Source: Ensifer sp. IC3342
Lineage (GTDB): Bacteria; Pseudomonadota; Alphaproteobacteria; Rhizobiales; Rhizobiaceae
Length of the DNA: 64,000 bases
Reading direction: 5' to 3'
Assembly: GCF_020193655.1 (NCBI RefSeq)
Contig: NZ_JADYVE010000007.1
Span: 186,001 to 250,000, forward strand
Of this stretch, positions 56,001 to 64,000 are shown piece by piece; position 1 is the stretch's first letter; each line of letters starts with the position of its first letter. The notes under the pieces were generated by a model, which did no database searches, was not told where the DNA came from, and saw only the letters and a list, made by a program, of their open reading frames with translations. Both the position numbers and the translations under genes were made by a program.

Positions 56001-57560
56001 ATGTTCGAGAGCCTCCAGGACCGTCTTGGTTCCATATTGAATGGACTGACCGGCCGCGGCGCCCTGTCGGAAGCTGATGTTTCCGCGGCGCTTCGGGAGG
56101 TTCGCCGTGCGCTGCTCGAAGCCGACGTCGCGCTCGATGTCGTGCGGTCCTTCACGGAAAAGGTTCGCGAGAAGGCCGTCGGCGCCGAAATCCTGAAGTC
56201 GATCAAGCCCGGCCAGATGGTCGTCAAGATCGTCCATGACGAGCTCGTCGCGATGCTCGGCTCGGAGGGCGTGCCGATCGACCTCAACGCGCCGGCCCCG
56301 GTCGTCATCATGATGGTCGGCCTCCAGGGCTCGGGCAAGACGACAACCACGGGCAAGATCGCCAAGCGCTTGACGAGCCGGGACAAGAAGAAGGTCCTGA
56401 TGGCCTCGCTCGACACCCGCCGTCCGGCCGCGCAGGAGCAATTGCGCCAGCTCGGCGTCCAGACGGGCGTCGATACGCTGCCGATCATCGCCGGCCAGTC
56501 GCCCACCGACATTGCCGCGCGTGCCGTTCAGGCGGCCAAGCTCGGCGGCCATGACATCGTCATCCTCGATACCGCCGGCCGCACCCATATCGACGAACCG
56601 CTGATGATCGAGATGGCGGAGATCAAGCGGAAGTCCAATCCGCATGAGATCCTGCTCGTCGCCGATGCACTGACCGGTCAGGACGCCGTCAATCTCGCGC
56701 GCAATTTCGATGACCGCGTCGGCATCACCGGCCTCGTGCTCACCCGCATGGACGGCGACGGCCGCGGCGGTGCGGCGCTGTCGATGCGCGCCGTCACCGG
56801 CAAGCCGATCAAGCTGATCGGTGTCGGCGAAAAGATGGATGAGCTCGAGGAGTTCCATCCGCGCCGCGTCGCCGATCGCATCCTCGGCATGGGCGACATC
56901 GTTTCGCTGGTCGAAAAGGCGGCGGAAAACATCGACGCCGAGAAAGCGGCCGCCATGGCCGCCAAGATGGCCAAGGGCAAGTTCGACCTGAACGACCTCG
57001 CCGACCAGCTGCGCCAGATGCAGAAGATGGGCGGCATGGGCGGCATCATGGGGCTGATGCCGGGCATGGCGGGCATGAAGGACAAGATGGCTGCCGCCGG
57101 CCTCGACGATGGGCTCTTCAAGCGCCAGCTCGCCATCATCTCGTCGATGACCAAGGCCGAGCGCGCCAATCCGGATATCCTCAAGCATTCGCGCAAGAAG
57201 CGCATCGCCGCCGGCTCGGGCACCGATGCCGCCGACATCAACAAGCTTCTGAAGATGCACCGCCAGATGGCGGACATGATGAAGATGATGGGCGGCAAAG
57301 GCAAAGGCGGTATGATGAAGCAGATGATGGGCGGCCTTGCGAGCAAGATGGGCCTCGGCGGCGGCATGCCGGATCTGTCGAAGCTCGACCCCAAGCAGCT
57401 CGAAGCCCTGCAGAAGCAGGCCGAGGCCGCCGGCCTCGGAAAGCCCGGCGGCGGCCTCCCCGGTCTCGGCGGCGGCGGATTGCCCGGTTTGGGGGGCGCC
57501 AAGCTTCCGGGTCTTGGTGGCGGTTTCCCGGGTCTTCCCGGCCTGCCAAAGAAGAAGTGA
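56001..57560 (+). CDS. ffh: signal recognition particle protein Ffh
   Basis: 519-residue SRP54 homologue that binds signal sequences and 4.5S RNA and docks to FtsY. N domain at 1-95, G domain with GLQGSGKTTTTGK (107-119), DTAGRTHIDE and TRMDGDGRGG, then a methionine-rich M domain (LRQMQKMGGMGGIMGLMPGMAGMKDKM, with more Met runs to about 450). The last 50 residues repeat the unit PGLGGG and end GLPKKK, a glycine/proline tail absent from Escherichia coli Ffh. It is the first gene of ffh-chorismate mutase-rpsP. The 4.5S RNA gene is not visible here. Confidence 0.96.
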   Translation: MFESLQDRLGSILNGLTGRGALSEADVSAALREVRRALLEADVALDVVRSFTEKVREKAVGAEILKSIKPGQMVVKIVHDELVAMLGSEGVPIDLNAPAPVVIMMVGLQGSGKTTTTGKIAKRLTSRDKKKVLMASLDTRRPAAQEQLRQLGVQTGVDTLPIIAGQSPTDIAARAVQAAKLGGHDIVILDTAGRTHIDEPLMIEMAEIKRKSNPHEILLVADALTGQDAVNLARNFDDRVGITGLVLTRMDGDGRGGAALSMRAVTGKPIKLIGVGEKMDELEEFHPRRVADRILGMGDIVSLVEKAAENIDAEKAAAMAAKMAKGKFDLNDLADQLRQMQKMGGMGGIMGLMPGMAGMKDKMAAAGLDDGLFKRQLAIISSMTKAERANPDILKHSRKKRIAAGSGTDAADINKLLKMHRQMADMMKMMGGKGKGGMMKQMMGGLASKMGLGGGMPDLSKLDPKQLEALQKQAEAAGLGKPGGGLPGLGGGGLPGLGGAKLPGLGGGFPGLPGLPKKK

Positions 57561-57572
57561 GGATCACAGAGA

Positions 57573-57908
57573 ATGGTTGATCCCGAGATCAGAGAGGAAT
57601 TGGCGGGCTACCGGCAGTCGATCGACAATATCGATGCCGCGCTTGTCCACATGCTGGCCGAACGCTTCCGCTGCACCAAGGCAGTCGGCGTTCTCAAAGC
57701 CAAGCATCAATTGCCGCCGGCGGATCCGGCGCGCGAGGAATACCAGATCGAACGCCTTCGCCGTCTGGCGAAGGATGCCAATCTGGACCCGGATTTCGCC
57801 GAGAAGTTCCTGAACTTCATCATCAAGGAAGTCATCCGGCATCATGAAGCCATCGCCGCCGATCGCTCGCAGCCTGCGAGCAACGCCGGCGCCACCCATT
57901 CCGCTTGA
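57573..57908 (+). CDS. chorismate mutase (AroQ class)
   Basis: 111 residues, all helical. [58 protein letters not shown] carries the conserved Arg, Lys, Asp and Glu of AroQ active sites. Rearranges chorismate to prephenate for phenylalanine and tyrosine. A monofunctional form, 12 bases after ffh and 37 before rpsP, so it is in the same transcript; this placement among translation genes is typical of Rhizobiales. Confidence 0.9.
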   Translation: MVDPEIREELAGYRQSIDNIDAALVHMLAERFRCTKAVGVLKAKHQLPPADPAREEYQIERLRRLAKDANLDPDFAEKFLNFIIKEVIRHHEAIAADRSQPASNAGATHSA

Positions 57909-57945
57909 ACGAAGCGGTCAAGAAAGCCTGCAAGGAGTAACTGAA

Positions 57946-58320
57946 ATGGCACTGAAAATTCGTCTCGCCCGTGGCGGTTCCAAGAAGCGCCCCTACTACC
58001 AGATCGTCGTTGCCGATGCGCGCAGCCCGCGTGACGGCCGCTTCCTCGAAAAGCTCGGCTCCTGGAACCCGATGCTCGCCAAGGACGATGAAAAGCGCGT
58101 CGAGCTCAACGCGGAGCGCGTGAGCCACTGGATCGCCCAGGGCGCACAGCCGACCGACCGCGTGCTGCGCTTCCTCGACCAGGCTGGCCTCGCCAAGCGT
58201 CCGGCTCGCAACAACCCCAACAAGGCACAGCCCGGCAAGAAGGCACAGGAACGTGCCGCCGAAGCCAAGCAGCGCGCCGAAGAAGCAGCTGCTGCCGCTG
58301 CCGAAGCAGCCGCCGAATAA
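57946..58320 (+). CDS. rpsP: 30S ribosomal protein S16
   Basis: 124 residues: [43 protein letters not shown] is the S16 core, followed by a 40-residue extension rich in Lys, Ala and Glu ([32 protein letters not shown]) not found in the 82-residue Escherichia coli protein. S16 is needed for early 30S assembly. ATG 57946 follows aaggag. A terminator-like hairpin lies before rimM. Confidence 0.96.
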   Translation: MALKIRLARGGSKKRPYYQIVVADARSPRDGRFLEKLGSWNPMLAKDDEKRVELNAERVSHWIAQGAQPTDRVLRFLDQAGLAKRPARNNPNKAQPGKKAQERAAEAKQRAEEAAAAAAEAAAE

Positions 58321-58348
58321 TAATATCGCCGTCAAAACGGTGTGGCAT

Positions 58349-58383
58349 ACGGGTGGCATTTCCATGCCGCCCGTTTTGTTTTA
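58349..58383 (+). terminator. terminator-like hairpin between rpsP and rimM
   Basis: Stem cgggtggcat-ttcc-atgccgcccg followed by ttttgtttta. It looks like a full intrinsic terminator in the middle of the ffh-rpsP-rimM-trmD gene order. Confidence 0.8.
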
Positions 58384-58426
58384 TGTGCACACGGAATCCG
58401 GATCGCGCCGGAAATGGATCGAGACC

Positions 58427-58990
58427 ATGAGCAAGCTTGAAAACCCAGTCCTGATGGCGACCATCGGCGCGGCCCAAGGGCTGCGCGGCGAAGTGCGCGT
58501 GAAATCCTTTACGGCCGATCCGATTGCGCTCGGCGACTACGGCAACTTGCATAGCGCTGACGGGCGCGTCTTCGAGGTGCTCGAAATCCGCGAGGCCAAG
58601 AATGTGGTCGTGGTGCGCTTTCGCGGCATCAATGACCGTAATGCGGCCGAAGCGCTCAACGGGCTCGAACTCTTCATCGAGCGCGATAATCTTCCCGACG
58701 ACGATCTCGACGAGGACGAGTTTTTCTATGCCGATCTCGAAGGGCTGGAGGCGGTCGATGGAGCCGGCAGGAGCTATGGCTCGGTAACCGGCGTCTTCGA
58801 TTTCGGCGCCGGCGATCTCCTGGAGCTGAAGGGACCGGGTAGGCGGCCTGTACTGATCCCCTTCACCGAATGGTCGGTGCTCGAAATCGATCTCGAGGCC
58901 GGCAGGCTGCTGGTCGACCCTGTCGCCGCGGGTCTTGTCGACGCCAAGGAGGACGGCACAGGCAAACCATTCCCGAAAAAAAGCAAGTGA
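58427..58990 (+). CDS. rimM: 16S rRNA processing protein RimM
   Basis: 187 residues. N-terminal RimM barrel ([22 protein letters not shown], with [17 protein letters not shown]) and C-terminal PRC-barrel ([40 protein letters not shown]). Helps mature the 3' domain of 16S rRNA and binds S19. The usual rpsP-rimM-trmD order confirms it. ATG 58427 begins [14 protein letters not shown]; the open frame before it is not family-like. Confidence 0.94.
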   Translation: MSKLENPVLMATIGAAQGLRGEVRVKSFTADPIALGDYGNLHSADGRVFEVLEIREAKNVVVVRFRGINDRNAAEALNGLELFIERDNLPDDDLDEDEFFYADLEGLEAVDGAGRSYGSVTGVFDFGAGDLLELKGPGRRPVLIPFTEWSVLEIDLEAGRLLVDPVAAGLVDAKEDGTGKPFPKKSK

Positions 58991-59001
58991 GCAGTTCGGC
59001 G

Positions 59002-59712
59002 ATGTCCTTTCGCGCCACGGTTCTGACGCTCTATCCGGAGATGTTTCCCGGACATCTCGGCGTCTCGCTTGCCGGCAAGGCGCTTGAGCGCGGGCAATGG
59101 TCGGTCGAGGCGGTGCAGATCCGCGATTTCGCCGAGGACAAGCACCGCACCGTCGACGACACGCCGGCCGGCGGCGGCGCCGGCATGGTGCTGAAACCCG
59201 ACGTACTCGCCCGCGCGATCGACCGGGTCGCGGCCGACGATGAACGTCCGCGGCTGCTGATGAGCCCGCGCGGCCGGCCCTTGACGCAGGAGCGTGTGCG
59301 GGAACTCGCCGCTGGCCCCGGCGTCGTCATTGTCTGCGGCCGCTTCGAGGGTGTCGACCAGCGGGTCATCGATACGCGCAATCTCGAGGAAGTATCGATC
59401 GGCGACTATATTCTTTCCGGTGGCGAGCCGGCGGCGCTCGTGCTGCTCGATGCCGTTGTGCGCATCCTGCCGGGCGTGATGGGAAACGAATTGTCCGGCG
59501 TGCACGAAAGCTTCGAGGGCGGACTTCTGGAGCATCCGCACTACACGCGGCCGCAGGTCTTCGAAGGCCAGGAAATCCCGGCGGTGCTTACCTCCGGTAA
59601 CCACGGGGCCATCGCCAAATGGCGCGAGGCGCAAGCCCGAAAATTGACGGCGGAGCGCCGGCCGGATCTGCTCGCGCGTGATCCGAAAAGTGGAAAGCGG
59701 CTTTCGGAATAA
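59002..59712 (+). CDS. trmD: tRNA (guanine-37-N1)-methyltransferase TrmD
   Basis: 236 residues, SPOUT class. [45 protein letters not shown] and [27 protein letters not shown] (the trefoil knot that binds SAM) are all conserved. It methylates G37 to prevent frameshifting. ATG 59002 is used; a GTG at 58987 overlapping the rimM stop (GTGA) would add five residues and is plausible. Confidence 0.96.
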   Translation: MSFRATVLTLYPEMFPGHLGVSLAGKALERGQWSVEAVQIRDFAEDKHRTVDDTPAGGGAGMVLKPDVLARAIDRVAADDERPRLLMSPRGRPLTQERVRELAAGPGVVIVCGRFEGVDQRVIDTRNLEEVSIGDYILSGGEPAALVLLDAVVRILPGVMGNELSGVHESFEGGLLEHPHYTRPQVFEGQEIPAVLTSGNHGAIAKWREAQARKLTAERRPDLLARDPKSGKRLSE

Positions 59713-59745
59713 TCACGCGTAAATCAAAGCTTGCCGCGCTGTCGG

Positions 59746-60498
59746 TCAGCCGGTGAAGAAGTAATAGGCGGCAAGCAGCAACCCGACCGCGACGACGAGT
59801 GCCCGAATGATCGCCTGGGGAACGCGTCGCGCCGCCCAGACGCCCGAATAGCCGCCGAGGGCCGCACCCGGAACCATGATGGCCGCGTGCAGCCAGGAGA
59901 CGACGCCGCCCGCGGCGAAGACCGCGATGGCGATCGCGGCAATCACGATCGAGATGAAGTTTTTCAGCGCGTTCAGCCGATGATAGCCGCCACCGGTCGC
60001 AAGGCCGAGAACGGCCAGCATCATGATGCCCATGCCGGCGCCGAAGAAGCCGCCATAGACGGAGGTCGCCATCTGGCTGGCCACTCCGAGCGGACCGATT
60101 CGGTGTTCGTCGCTGCGTGCCTTGGGCTTAAGCAACGGACCGGCCGCGAAGATCGCCGTCGCGGCGATCAGCAGCCAGGGCACCATCGCGCGGAAGGACG
60201 GATTGGAGAGCGAAAGGAGCAGCAGCGCACCGGCCAGTCCGCCGATCGCCGAAATAACCCCGAGCAAGATCGCGTTCCGCCGGTCCGCGCGGATTTCCTT
60301 GGCATAGGCGAGCGCCGAGGTGATGTAGCCCGGAAACTGGATGATCGACGAGGTGGCGTTGGCAACGATCGGCGGCAGGCCGCCAAGCGTCATGGCGCCG
60401 AAGGTCAGAAAGGTGCCGCCGCCGGCGATGGCGTTGACGACACCGGAGAGGAATCCTGAAACAAAAAGCAGAAGAGCTTGAACAATCGTCATGGCCAT
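59746..60498 (-). CDS. TauE/SafE-family sulfite/organic-anion exporter
   Basis: 250 residues, about eight membrane segments. FVSGFLSGVVNAIAGGGTFLTFGAMTLGGLPPIVANATSSIIQFPGYITSALAY and YGGFFGAGMGIMMLAVLGLATGGGYHRLNALKNF are the two TauE repeats. Members export sulfite, sulfoacetate or similar anions. Convergent with trmD and divergent from rplS, inserting an unrelated minus-strand gene between the usual trmD and rplS neighbours. Confidence 0.88.
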   Translation of the reverse strand: MAMTIVQALLLFVSGFLSGVVNAIAGGGTFLTFGAMTLGGLPPIVANATSSIIQFPGYITSALAYAKEIRADRRNAILLGVISAIGGLAGALLLLSLSNPSFRAMVPWLLIAATAIFAAGPLLKPKARSDEHRIGPLGVASQMATSVYGGFFGAGMGIMMLAVLGLATGGGYHRLNALKNFISIVIAAIAIAVFAAGGVVSWLHAAIMVPGAALGGYSGVWAARRVPQAIIRALVVAVGLLLAAYYFFTG

Positions 60499-60823
60499 CC
60501 CCGAACCGCGTGGACACCGGGATAGCCGTTGGCGAAATCGACCGCAAGCCCATCGCTGAAACTGTCTCCAATGCCTGGAATTTCAGGCAATTCTGATAAA
60601 ATGCGGCTTCTGAGGCGGCAAGCACCCGGAAAATCGGCTTTCGGGGATGACAAGGCAGATCGTTTGGTGTATGTGCCGCCCCGGTTCGGGTTCTTTGCCC
60701 GTCGACCATCAACAAAGAATGGCGAATCCGCTCCTGCCATAAATACGGCAAGGCTTGAAGGGAAATCCAACAGGCTGATCGAGAGCGCTCTGGCTGTTTC
60801 AGAAGAACGCAAAGGTTAGACCG
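60499..60823. other. intergenic region before rplS
   Basis: 325 bases. An open frame at 60529-60819 is not supported as a gene. The promoters of rplS and of the TauE gene should both be here, but none is clear. Confidence 0.5.
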
Positions 60824-61357
60824 ATGAACATCATCCAGCAGCTGGAAGCCGAACAGGCCGCCAAGATCGCCGCAAAGCGCACCCTTCCCGATTTCTCCGC
60901 CGGCGACACCGTCCGCGTCAACGTCCGCGTTGTCGAAGGCAACCGTACCCGCGTCCAGGCCTATGAAGGCGTCTGCATCGCCCGTTCCGGCGGCGGCCTC
61001 AACGAAAGCTTCACCGTTCGCAAGATCTCCTACGGCGAAGGCGTCGAGCGCGTATTCCCGGTTTACTCTCCGCTCGTCGAGAGCGTTGAAGTGGTTCGCC
61101 GCGGTAAGGTCCGTCGCGCCAAGCTTTACTATCTCCGCGATCGTCGCGGCAAGTCGGCCCGTATCGTGGAAAACACCGGCACGCGCGCCCGCAAGCTGAA
61201 CGAAGCCGAGCGCCAGGCCGTTGCCGACGAAAAGGCACGCATCGAGGCTGAGAAGGTTGCAGCCGCCCAGGCGCTTGCCGCTGAAAAGGCCGCAGCCGAA
61301 GCCGCCGAGGCAAAGGCAGCGGAAGAGGCAAAGGCAGCGGAAAACGCAGCCGAATAA
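60824..61357 (+). CDS. rplS: 50S ribosomal protein L19
   Basis: 177 residues. The core ([75 protein letters not shown], ending [14 protein letters not shown]) is L19, located at the 30S-50S interface. Residues after about 120 form an Ala/Glu/Lys-rich helix ([41 protein letters not shown]) absent from the 115-residue Escherichia coli protein. Followed by a terminator. Confidence 0.96.
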   Translation: MNIIQQLEAEQAAKIAAKRTLPDFSAGDTVRVNVRVVEGNRTRVQAYEGVCIARSGGGLNESFTVRKISYGEGVERVFPVYSPLVESVEVVRRGKVRRAKLYYLRDRRGKSARIVENTGTRARKLNEAERQAVADEKARIEAEKVAAAQALAAEKAAAEAAEAKAAEEAKAAENAAE

Positions 61358-61380
61358 GATTCCAATTCCTCGGAATTATC

Positions 61381-61412
61381 AGGAAGGCGGCCTCGGGCCG
61401 CCTTTCTTTTTG
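61381..61412 (+). terminator. rho-independent terminator after rplS
   Basis: Stem gaaggcggcc-tcg-ggccgccttt followed by ctttttg, 24 bases after the stop codon. Confidence 0.9.
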
Positions 61413-61527
61413 CTGGAGCAAAACAAACCGGGATTGGATCAATCCGAGATCCTTGTGATCTATCTTCTTGTCTTCCCGGTAAAATTTGTGACATTTTCTG
61501 TCGCCACAATTTTCGGGAGCTTCTCCA

Positions 61528-62337
61528 ATGACATGCCGTCGCCATGTGCTTGCGGGCATAGCCGCAGCCCTCGCCGTTCCATTCGTATTCTCCGCGCCCG
61601 CTCACGCGAGCGACCTGCCGGACCTCGGCGGCAAGACGGTCGTCGTCGTGACCGAGAACGCCTATCCGCCGCTGCAGTTCGTCGACCCCAAGACCGGCCA
61701 GGCGGTCGGCTGGGAATATGATGCGATGAACGAGATCGCCAAGCGGCTGAACTTCAAGGTCGAGTACCAGAACACCAGCTGGGACGCGATGATCCAGGCG
61801 GTCTCCGACGGCCAGTTCCAGGTCGGCATGACCGGCATCACCATCAAGGACGACCGCAAGGAAAAGGTCGACTTCTCCGATCCCTATATGCGTTCGCAGC
61901 AGTTCATGCTGGTGCGCGGCGACGAGACCCGCTTCAAGGACGCCAAGAGCTTCGCTGCGGAGGATGATGCGCTGATCGGTGCCCAGCCCGGCACCTCGCC
62001 GTTCTACACGGCGGTCTATGAGATCCTCGACGGCAACGAGCAGAATCCGCGCATCAAGCTGTTCGAGACCTTCGGCGCCACCGTGCAGGCGCTCAAGGCC
62101 GGCGACGTCGACCTCGTGCTGACCGACAGCGTGGCAGCACAAGGCTATGTCGATTCGTCCGAAGGCAAGCTCAAGGTCGTCGGCGAGCCGCTCGGCACCG
62201 AGGATTTCGGTTTCATCTTCCCGAAGGGCTCCGATCTCGTCGCCCCGATCAATGCCGCCATCAAGGCGCTGAAGGAGGACGGCACCTTCGATGCGCTCAA
62301 CAAGAAGTGGTTCCTCGACTACAAGATGGGCGGCTGA
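61528..62337 (+). CDS. amino-acid ABC transporter substrate-binding protein
   Basis: 269 residues. Signal peptide ([25 protein letters not shown]) then a polar-amino-acid binding fold: [85 protein letters not shown]. The WDAMIQAV and FDALNKKWF segments are typical of the His/Gln/Arg family. It lies 63 bases before a matching permease. No ATPase gene follows, so a shared or distant ATPase must be used. Confidence 0.9.
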   Translation: MTCRRHVLAGIAAALAVPFVFSAPAHASDLPDLGGKTVVVVTENAYPPLQFVDPKTGQAVGWEYDAMNEIAKRLNFKVEYQNTSWDAMIQAVSDGQFQVGMTGITIKDDRKEKVDFSDPYMRSQQFMLVRGDETRFKDAKSFAAEDDALIGAQPGTSPFYTAVYEILDGNEQNPRIKLFETFGATVQALKAGDVDLVLTDSVAAQGYVDSSEGKLKVVGEPLGTEDFGFIFPKGSDLVAPINAAIKALKEDGTFDALNKKWFLDYKMGG

Positions 62338-62400
62338 TCGCCGGGACGGATGAGGAGTGTGCGGCTTTCCGGCCGCATCCCGCTCCAACTTATCGGAATC

Positions 62401-63222
62401 ATGATGGCGCCAGATAAATTCGACACATCCGAGAAGGGCGACTATCCCTGGTGGCTGGTCGCCCTTCTCTTGATCGCCGTGGCGCTTGCCGCGGTCATCA
62501 TTACCAACGACATCTTTTCCCAGGTCTTCGGCGTTGTCCTCAAGGGCATCGGCGTCACCATTTTCGTGACGCTGGTGGGTTTTGCGCTGGCGACCGTGCT
62601 CGGCCTCGGCGTGGCGTTGATGGCGCTTTCCGAGCATGTAGCGCTGCGCCAGATTGCGCGCTTCTACACCGAGGTAATTCGTGGCGTCCCGATCCTCGTC
62701 CTGCTCTTCTATATCGCCTTCGTCGGGGCGCCGGCGCTGGTGGTGGCCGCGAATTTCGCGGGCGCGCCGTTCATTTCGGCAGGCTGGATGGAGCCGCTCG
62801 TCGTGCGCGATATCTCGCTGATGTGGCGGGCGATCATCGCCCTGATGATCGGCTATTCGGCCTTCATCGCCGAGGTCTTTCGCGCCGGCATCCAGTCGGT
62901 CGACAAGGGGCAAGTTGAGGCGGCGAAGGCGCTCGGGCTTTCACGCTATCAACGCTTTCGCCTCGTCGTTTTCCCGCAGGCGATCCGCGTTATCCTGCCG
63001 CCGCTCGGAAACGACTTCGTGGCAATGGTCAAGGATTCCTCGCTGGTCTCGGTGCTCGGCGTCGCCGATATCACCCAGATGGGCAAGATCTACGCCTCGG
63101 GCTCGTTCCGCTTCTTCGAAACCTACTCGATCGTCGCCTATGTCTATCTCATCCTGACAATCGGCCTGTCGTTGGGGCTGAGGGCGCTCGAGCGGCGGCT
63201 GAGAAGGGCAGAGGCACGGTAG
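62401..63222 (+). CDS. amino-acid ABC transporter permease
   Basis: About 273 residues, HisM/GlnP family. GIGVTIFVTLVGFALATVLGLGVALMALSEHVALRQIARFYTEVIRGVPILVLLFYIAF and the EAA loop KGQVEAAKALGLSRYQRFRLVVFPQAIRVILPPLGNDFVAMVKDSSLVSVLG are diagnostic. Starts at ATG 62401 or 62404; the earlier open frame to 62350 is not conserved-looking. Partner of the upstream binding protein. Confidence 0.9.
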   Translation: MMAPDKFDTSEKGDYPWWLVALLLIAVALAAVIITNDIFSQVFGVVLKGIGVTIFVTLVGFALATVLGLGVALMALSEHVALRQIARFYTEVIRGVPILVLLFYIAFVGAPALVVAANFAGAPFISAGWMEPLVVRDISLMWRAIIALMIGYSAFIAEVFRAGIQSVDKGQVEAAKALGLSRYQRFRLVVFPQAIRVILPPLGNDFVAMVKDSSLVSVLGVADITQMGKIYASGSFRFFETYSIVAYVYLILTIGLSLGLRALERRLRRAEAR

Positions 63223-63241
63223 GCATTTGCCGGCTTAAACC

Positions 63242-63279
63242 GCTCCCAACTCCTCCCCACAGGGGAGGTTGGGGAGGCG
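63242..63279. repeat. short palindromic repeat after the permease gene
   Basis: aactcctcccc-aca-ggggaggtt followed by ggggaggcg. It could act as a terminator stem for the permease transcript, but there is no T run. Confidence 0.5.
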
Positions 63280-63332
63280 TGTTTGCAGAGTCGCTCCCAT
63301 CTCGCCAATTGCCGAGGTGTCAAAAAATTGAT

Positions 63333-63461
63333 ATGAGCACGGCCATGGAATCCAAATTCGGATGTCGCGAACAGAAAATCGTCGTGCTGCAGGACCACAA
63401 GCGTCTGCCGGCACGCTTTTTCGCGCGGGTTTCCGGCGCGCTCACCAGCCGCCTATCCTGA
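63333..63461 (+). CDS. possible small protein upstream of leuC
   Basis: 42 codons, [20 protein letters not shown] then [20 protein letters not shown]. It has a start ATG 75 bases before leuC's own. No ribosome site is obvious and no family was recognised. It has no leucine-rich run, so it is not a classical leucine leader peptide. Confidence 0.2.
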   Translation: MSTAMESKFGCREQKIVVLQDHKRLPARFFARVSGALTSRLS

Positions 63462-63535
63462 TCGTTCGATCAGTTTTCCGGCCGCCCTGCTGCCGGCCCT
63501 TCCCATATTCTGAAAATTCGAATGGACATATCGCC

Positions 63536-64000
63536 ATGAGCGCACCGCGTACCCTCTATGACAAGATCTGGGACGATCATCTGGTCAACAGCCAGGACGA
63601 CGGCACCTGTCTTCTCTACATCGATCGTCACCTCGTTCACGAGGTGACGAGCCCGCAGGCCTTCGAAGGCCTGCGCATGGCCGGCCGCAAGGTCCGCGCG
63701 CCGGAAAAGACGCTCGCCGTCGTCGACCATAACGTTCCGACCTCGCCCGATCGCCACCTCGGCATCAAGAACGAGGAGAGCCGCATCCAGGTCGAGGCGC
63801 TTGCCAAGAACGCGGCCGACTTCGGCGTCGAATACTACTCCGAGAACGACAAGCGCCAGGGCATCGTCCACATCGTCGGTCCCGAGCAGGGCTTCACGCT
63901 GCCCGGCATGACGATCGTCTGCGGCGATAGCCACACCTCGACCCACGGTGCCTTCGGCGCGCTAGCGCATGGCATCGGCACCTCGGAAGTGGAACATGTT
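63536..64000 (+). CDS. leuC: 3-isopropylmalate dehydratase large subunit, N-terminal part
   Basis: 155 codons from ATG 63536 to the right edge; the gene continues beyond the window. [53 protein letters not shown] and [30 protein letters not shown] are LeuC signatures (aconitase superfamily). It isomerises 2- to 3-isopropylmalate in leucine synthesis. The 4Fe-4S cysteines lie past the window. Confidence 0.95.
   Translation, partial: MSAPRTLYDKIWDDHLVNSQDDGTCLLYIDRHLVHEVTSPQAFEGLRMAGRKVRAPEKTLAVVDHNVPTSPDRHLGIKNEESRIQVEALAKNAADFGVEYYSENDKRQGIVHIVGPEQGFTLPGMTIVCGDSHTSTHGAFGALAHGIGTSEVEHV

Larger units (their letters stand above)
63223..63535. other. intergenic region before leuC
   Basis: 313 bases. 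Contains a palindromic block (63242-63279) and a possible 42-codon frame (63333-63461) with no recognisable similarity. Confidence 0.5.

Noticed and set aside
60529..60819. 96-codon plus-strand open frame before rplS
   Set aside because: No similarity, no good ribosome site, and it lies where the promoters of rplS and the TauE gene must be.

Overview
The window is chromosomal DNA from an alphaproteobacterium of the order Rhizobiales, most likely Sinorhizobium/Ensifer. The reasons are high G+C coding sequence, a second RpoH-type sigma factor (rpoH2) behind an EcfG-type promoter, the phaR/phbAB polyhydroxybutyrate genes, a cyc/ccmABCDG cytochrome maturation cluster, and two families of short palindromic intergenic repeats of the kind described in Rhizobium (RIME-like and ABC-like mosaic elements). 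Gene order resembles what I remember of the S. meliloti chromosome; I could not check this. I see no rRNA, tRNA, CRISPR array, prophage or insertion sequence, so this is core genome.

Layout. 1-6.3 kb: the 5' end of hisC, ispA, mtgA, a glutathione S-transferase, rpmF, and phaR divergent from phbA-phbB. 6.3-7 kb: a long non-coding stretch with about 15 GANTC sites within 300 bp. 7-15 kb: an SUV3-like RNA helicase, an S4/Hsp15-like protein, ferredoxin fdxA, a CarD regulator, rpoH2, and an M48 lipoprotein protease. 15-20.3 kb: a TPP riboswitch followed by thiBPQ on the minus strand, opposite a GNAT gene and thiamine pyrophosphokinase. 20.3-29.1 kb: an ABC-F ATPase, a MarR-MFS efflux pair, argG, a LysE exporter and a TrpXYZ-like ABC importer. 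29.4-34.7 kb: rlmN, an IalB-like secreted protein, a DUF1232 protein, phhB, a low-molecular-weight phosphatase overlapping a 2',3'-cyclic phosphodiesterase gene, and a tesA-like esterase. 34.7-41.5 kb: ybbA-ybbP, a Bax-inhibitor-1 protein, a Pat-type acetyltransferase, and DUF2794 and DUF1223 proteins. 41.6-48 kb: acnA divergent from ccmABCD-ccmG, then a probable frameshifted remnant. 48-55.7 kb: DUF2585, ispZ, ftsY, mtaB, dapF, a metallo-beta-lactamase-fold hydrolase, and a MarR/isochorismatase-fold pair. 56-64 kb: ffh, chorismate mutase, rpsP, rimM, trmD, a TauE exporter, rplS, an amino-acid ABC binding protein and permease, and the start of leuC.

Functional themes. Much of the window serves translation and protein export (rpmF, rpsP, rplS, rimM, trmD, rlmN, mtaB, ffh, ftsY, the S4 protein, the ABC-F ATPase). 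Other themes are cofactor supply (thiamine import and pyrophosphorylation, isoprenoids, cytochrome c), carbon storage (PHB) and stress regulation (rpoH2, CarD).

The least ordinary signals are non-coding or repeat-derived: the dense GANTC (CcrM methylation motif) cluster before the helicase, two palindromic repeats that read in frame as part of the FtsY N-terminal linker, and at least eleven copies of one mosaic palindrome, one of them between ccmB and ccmC.
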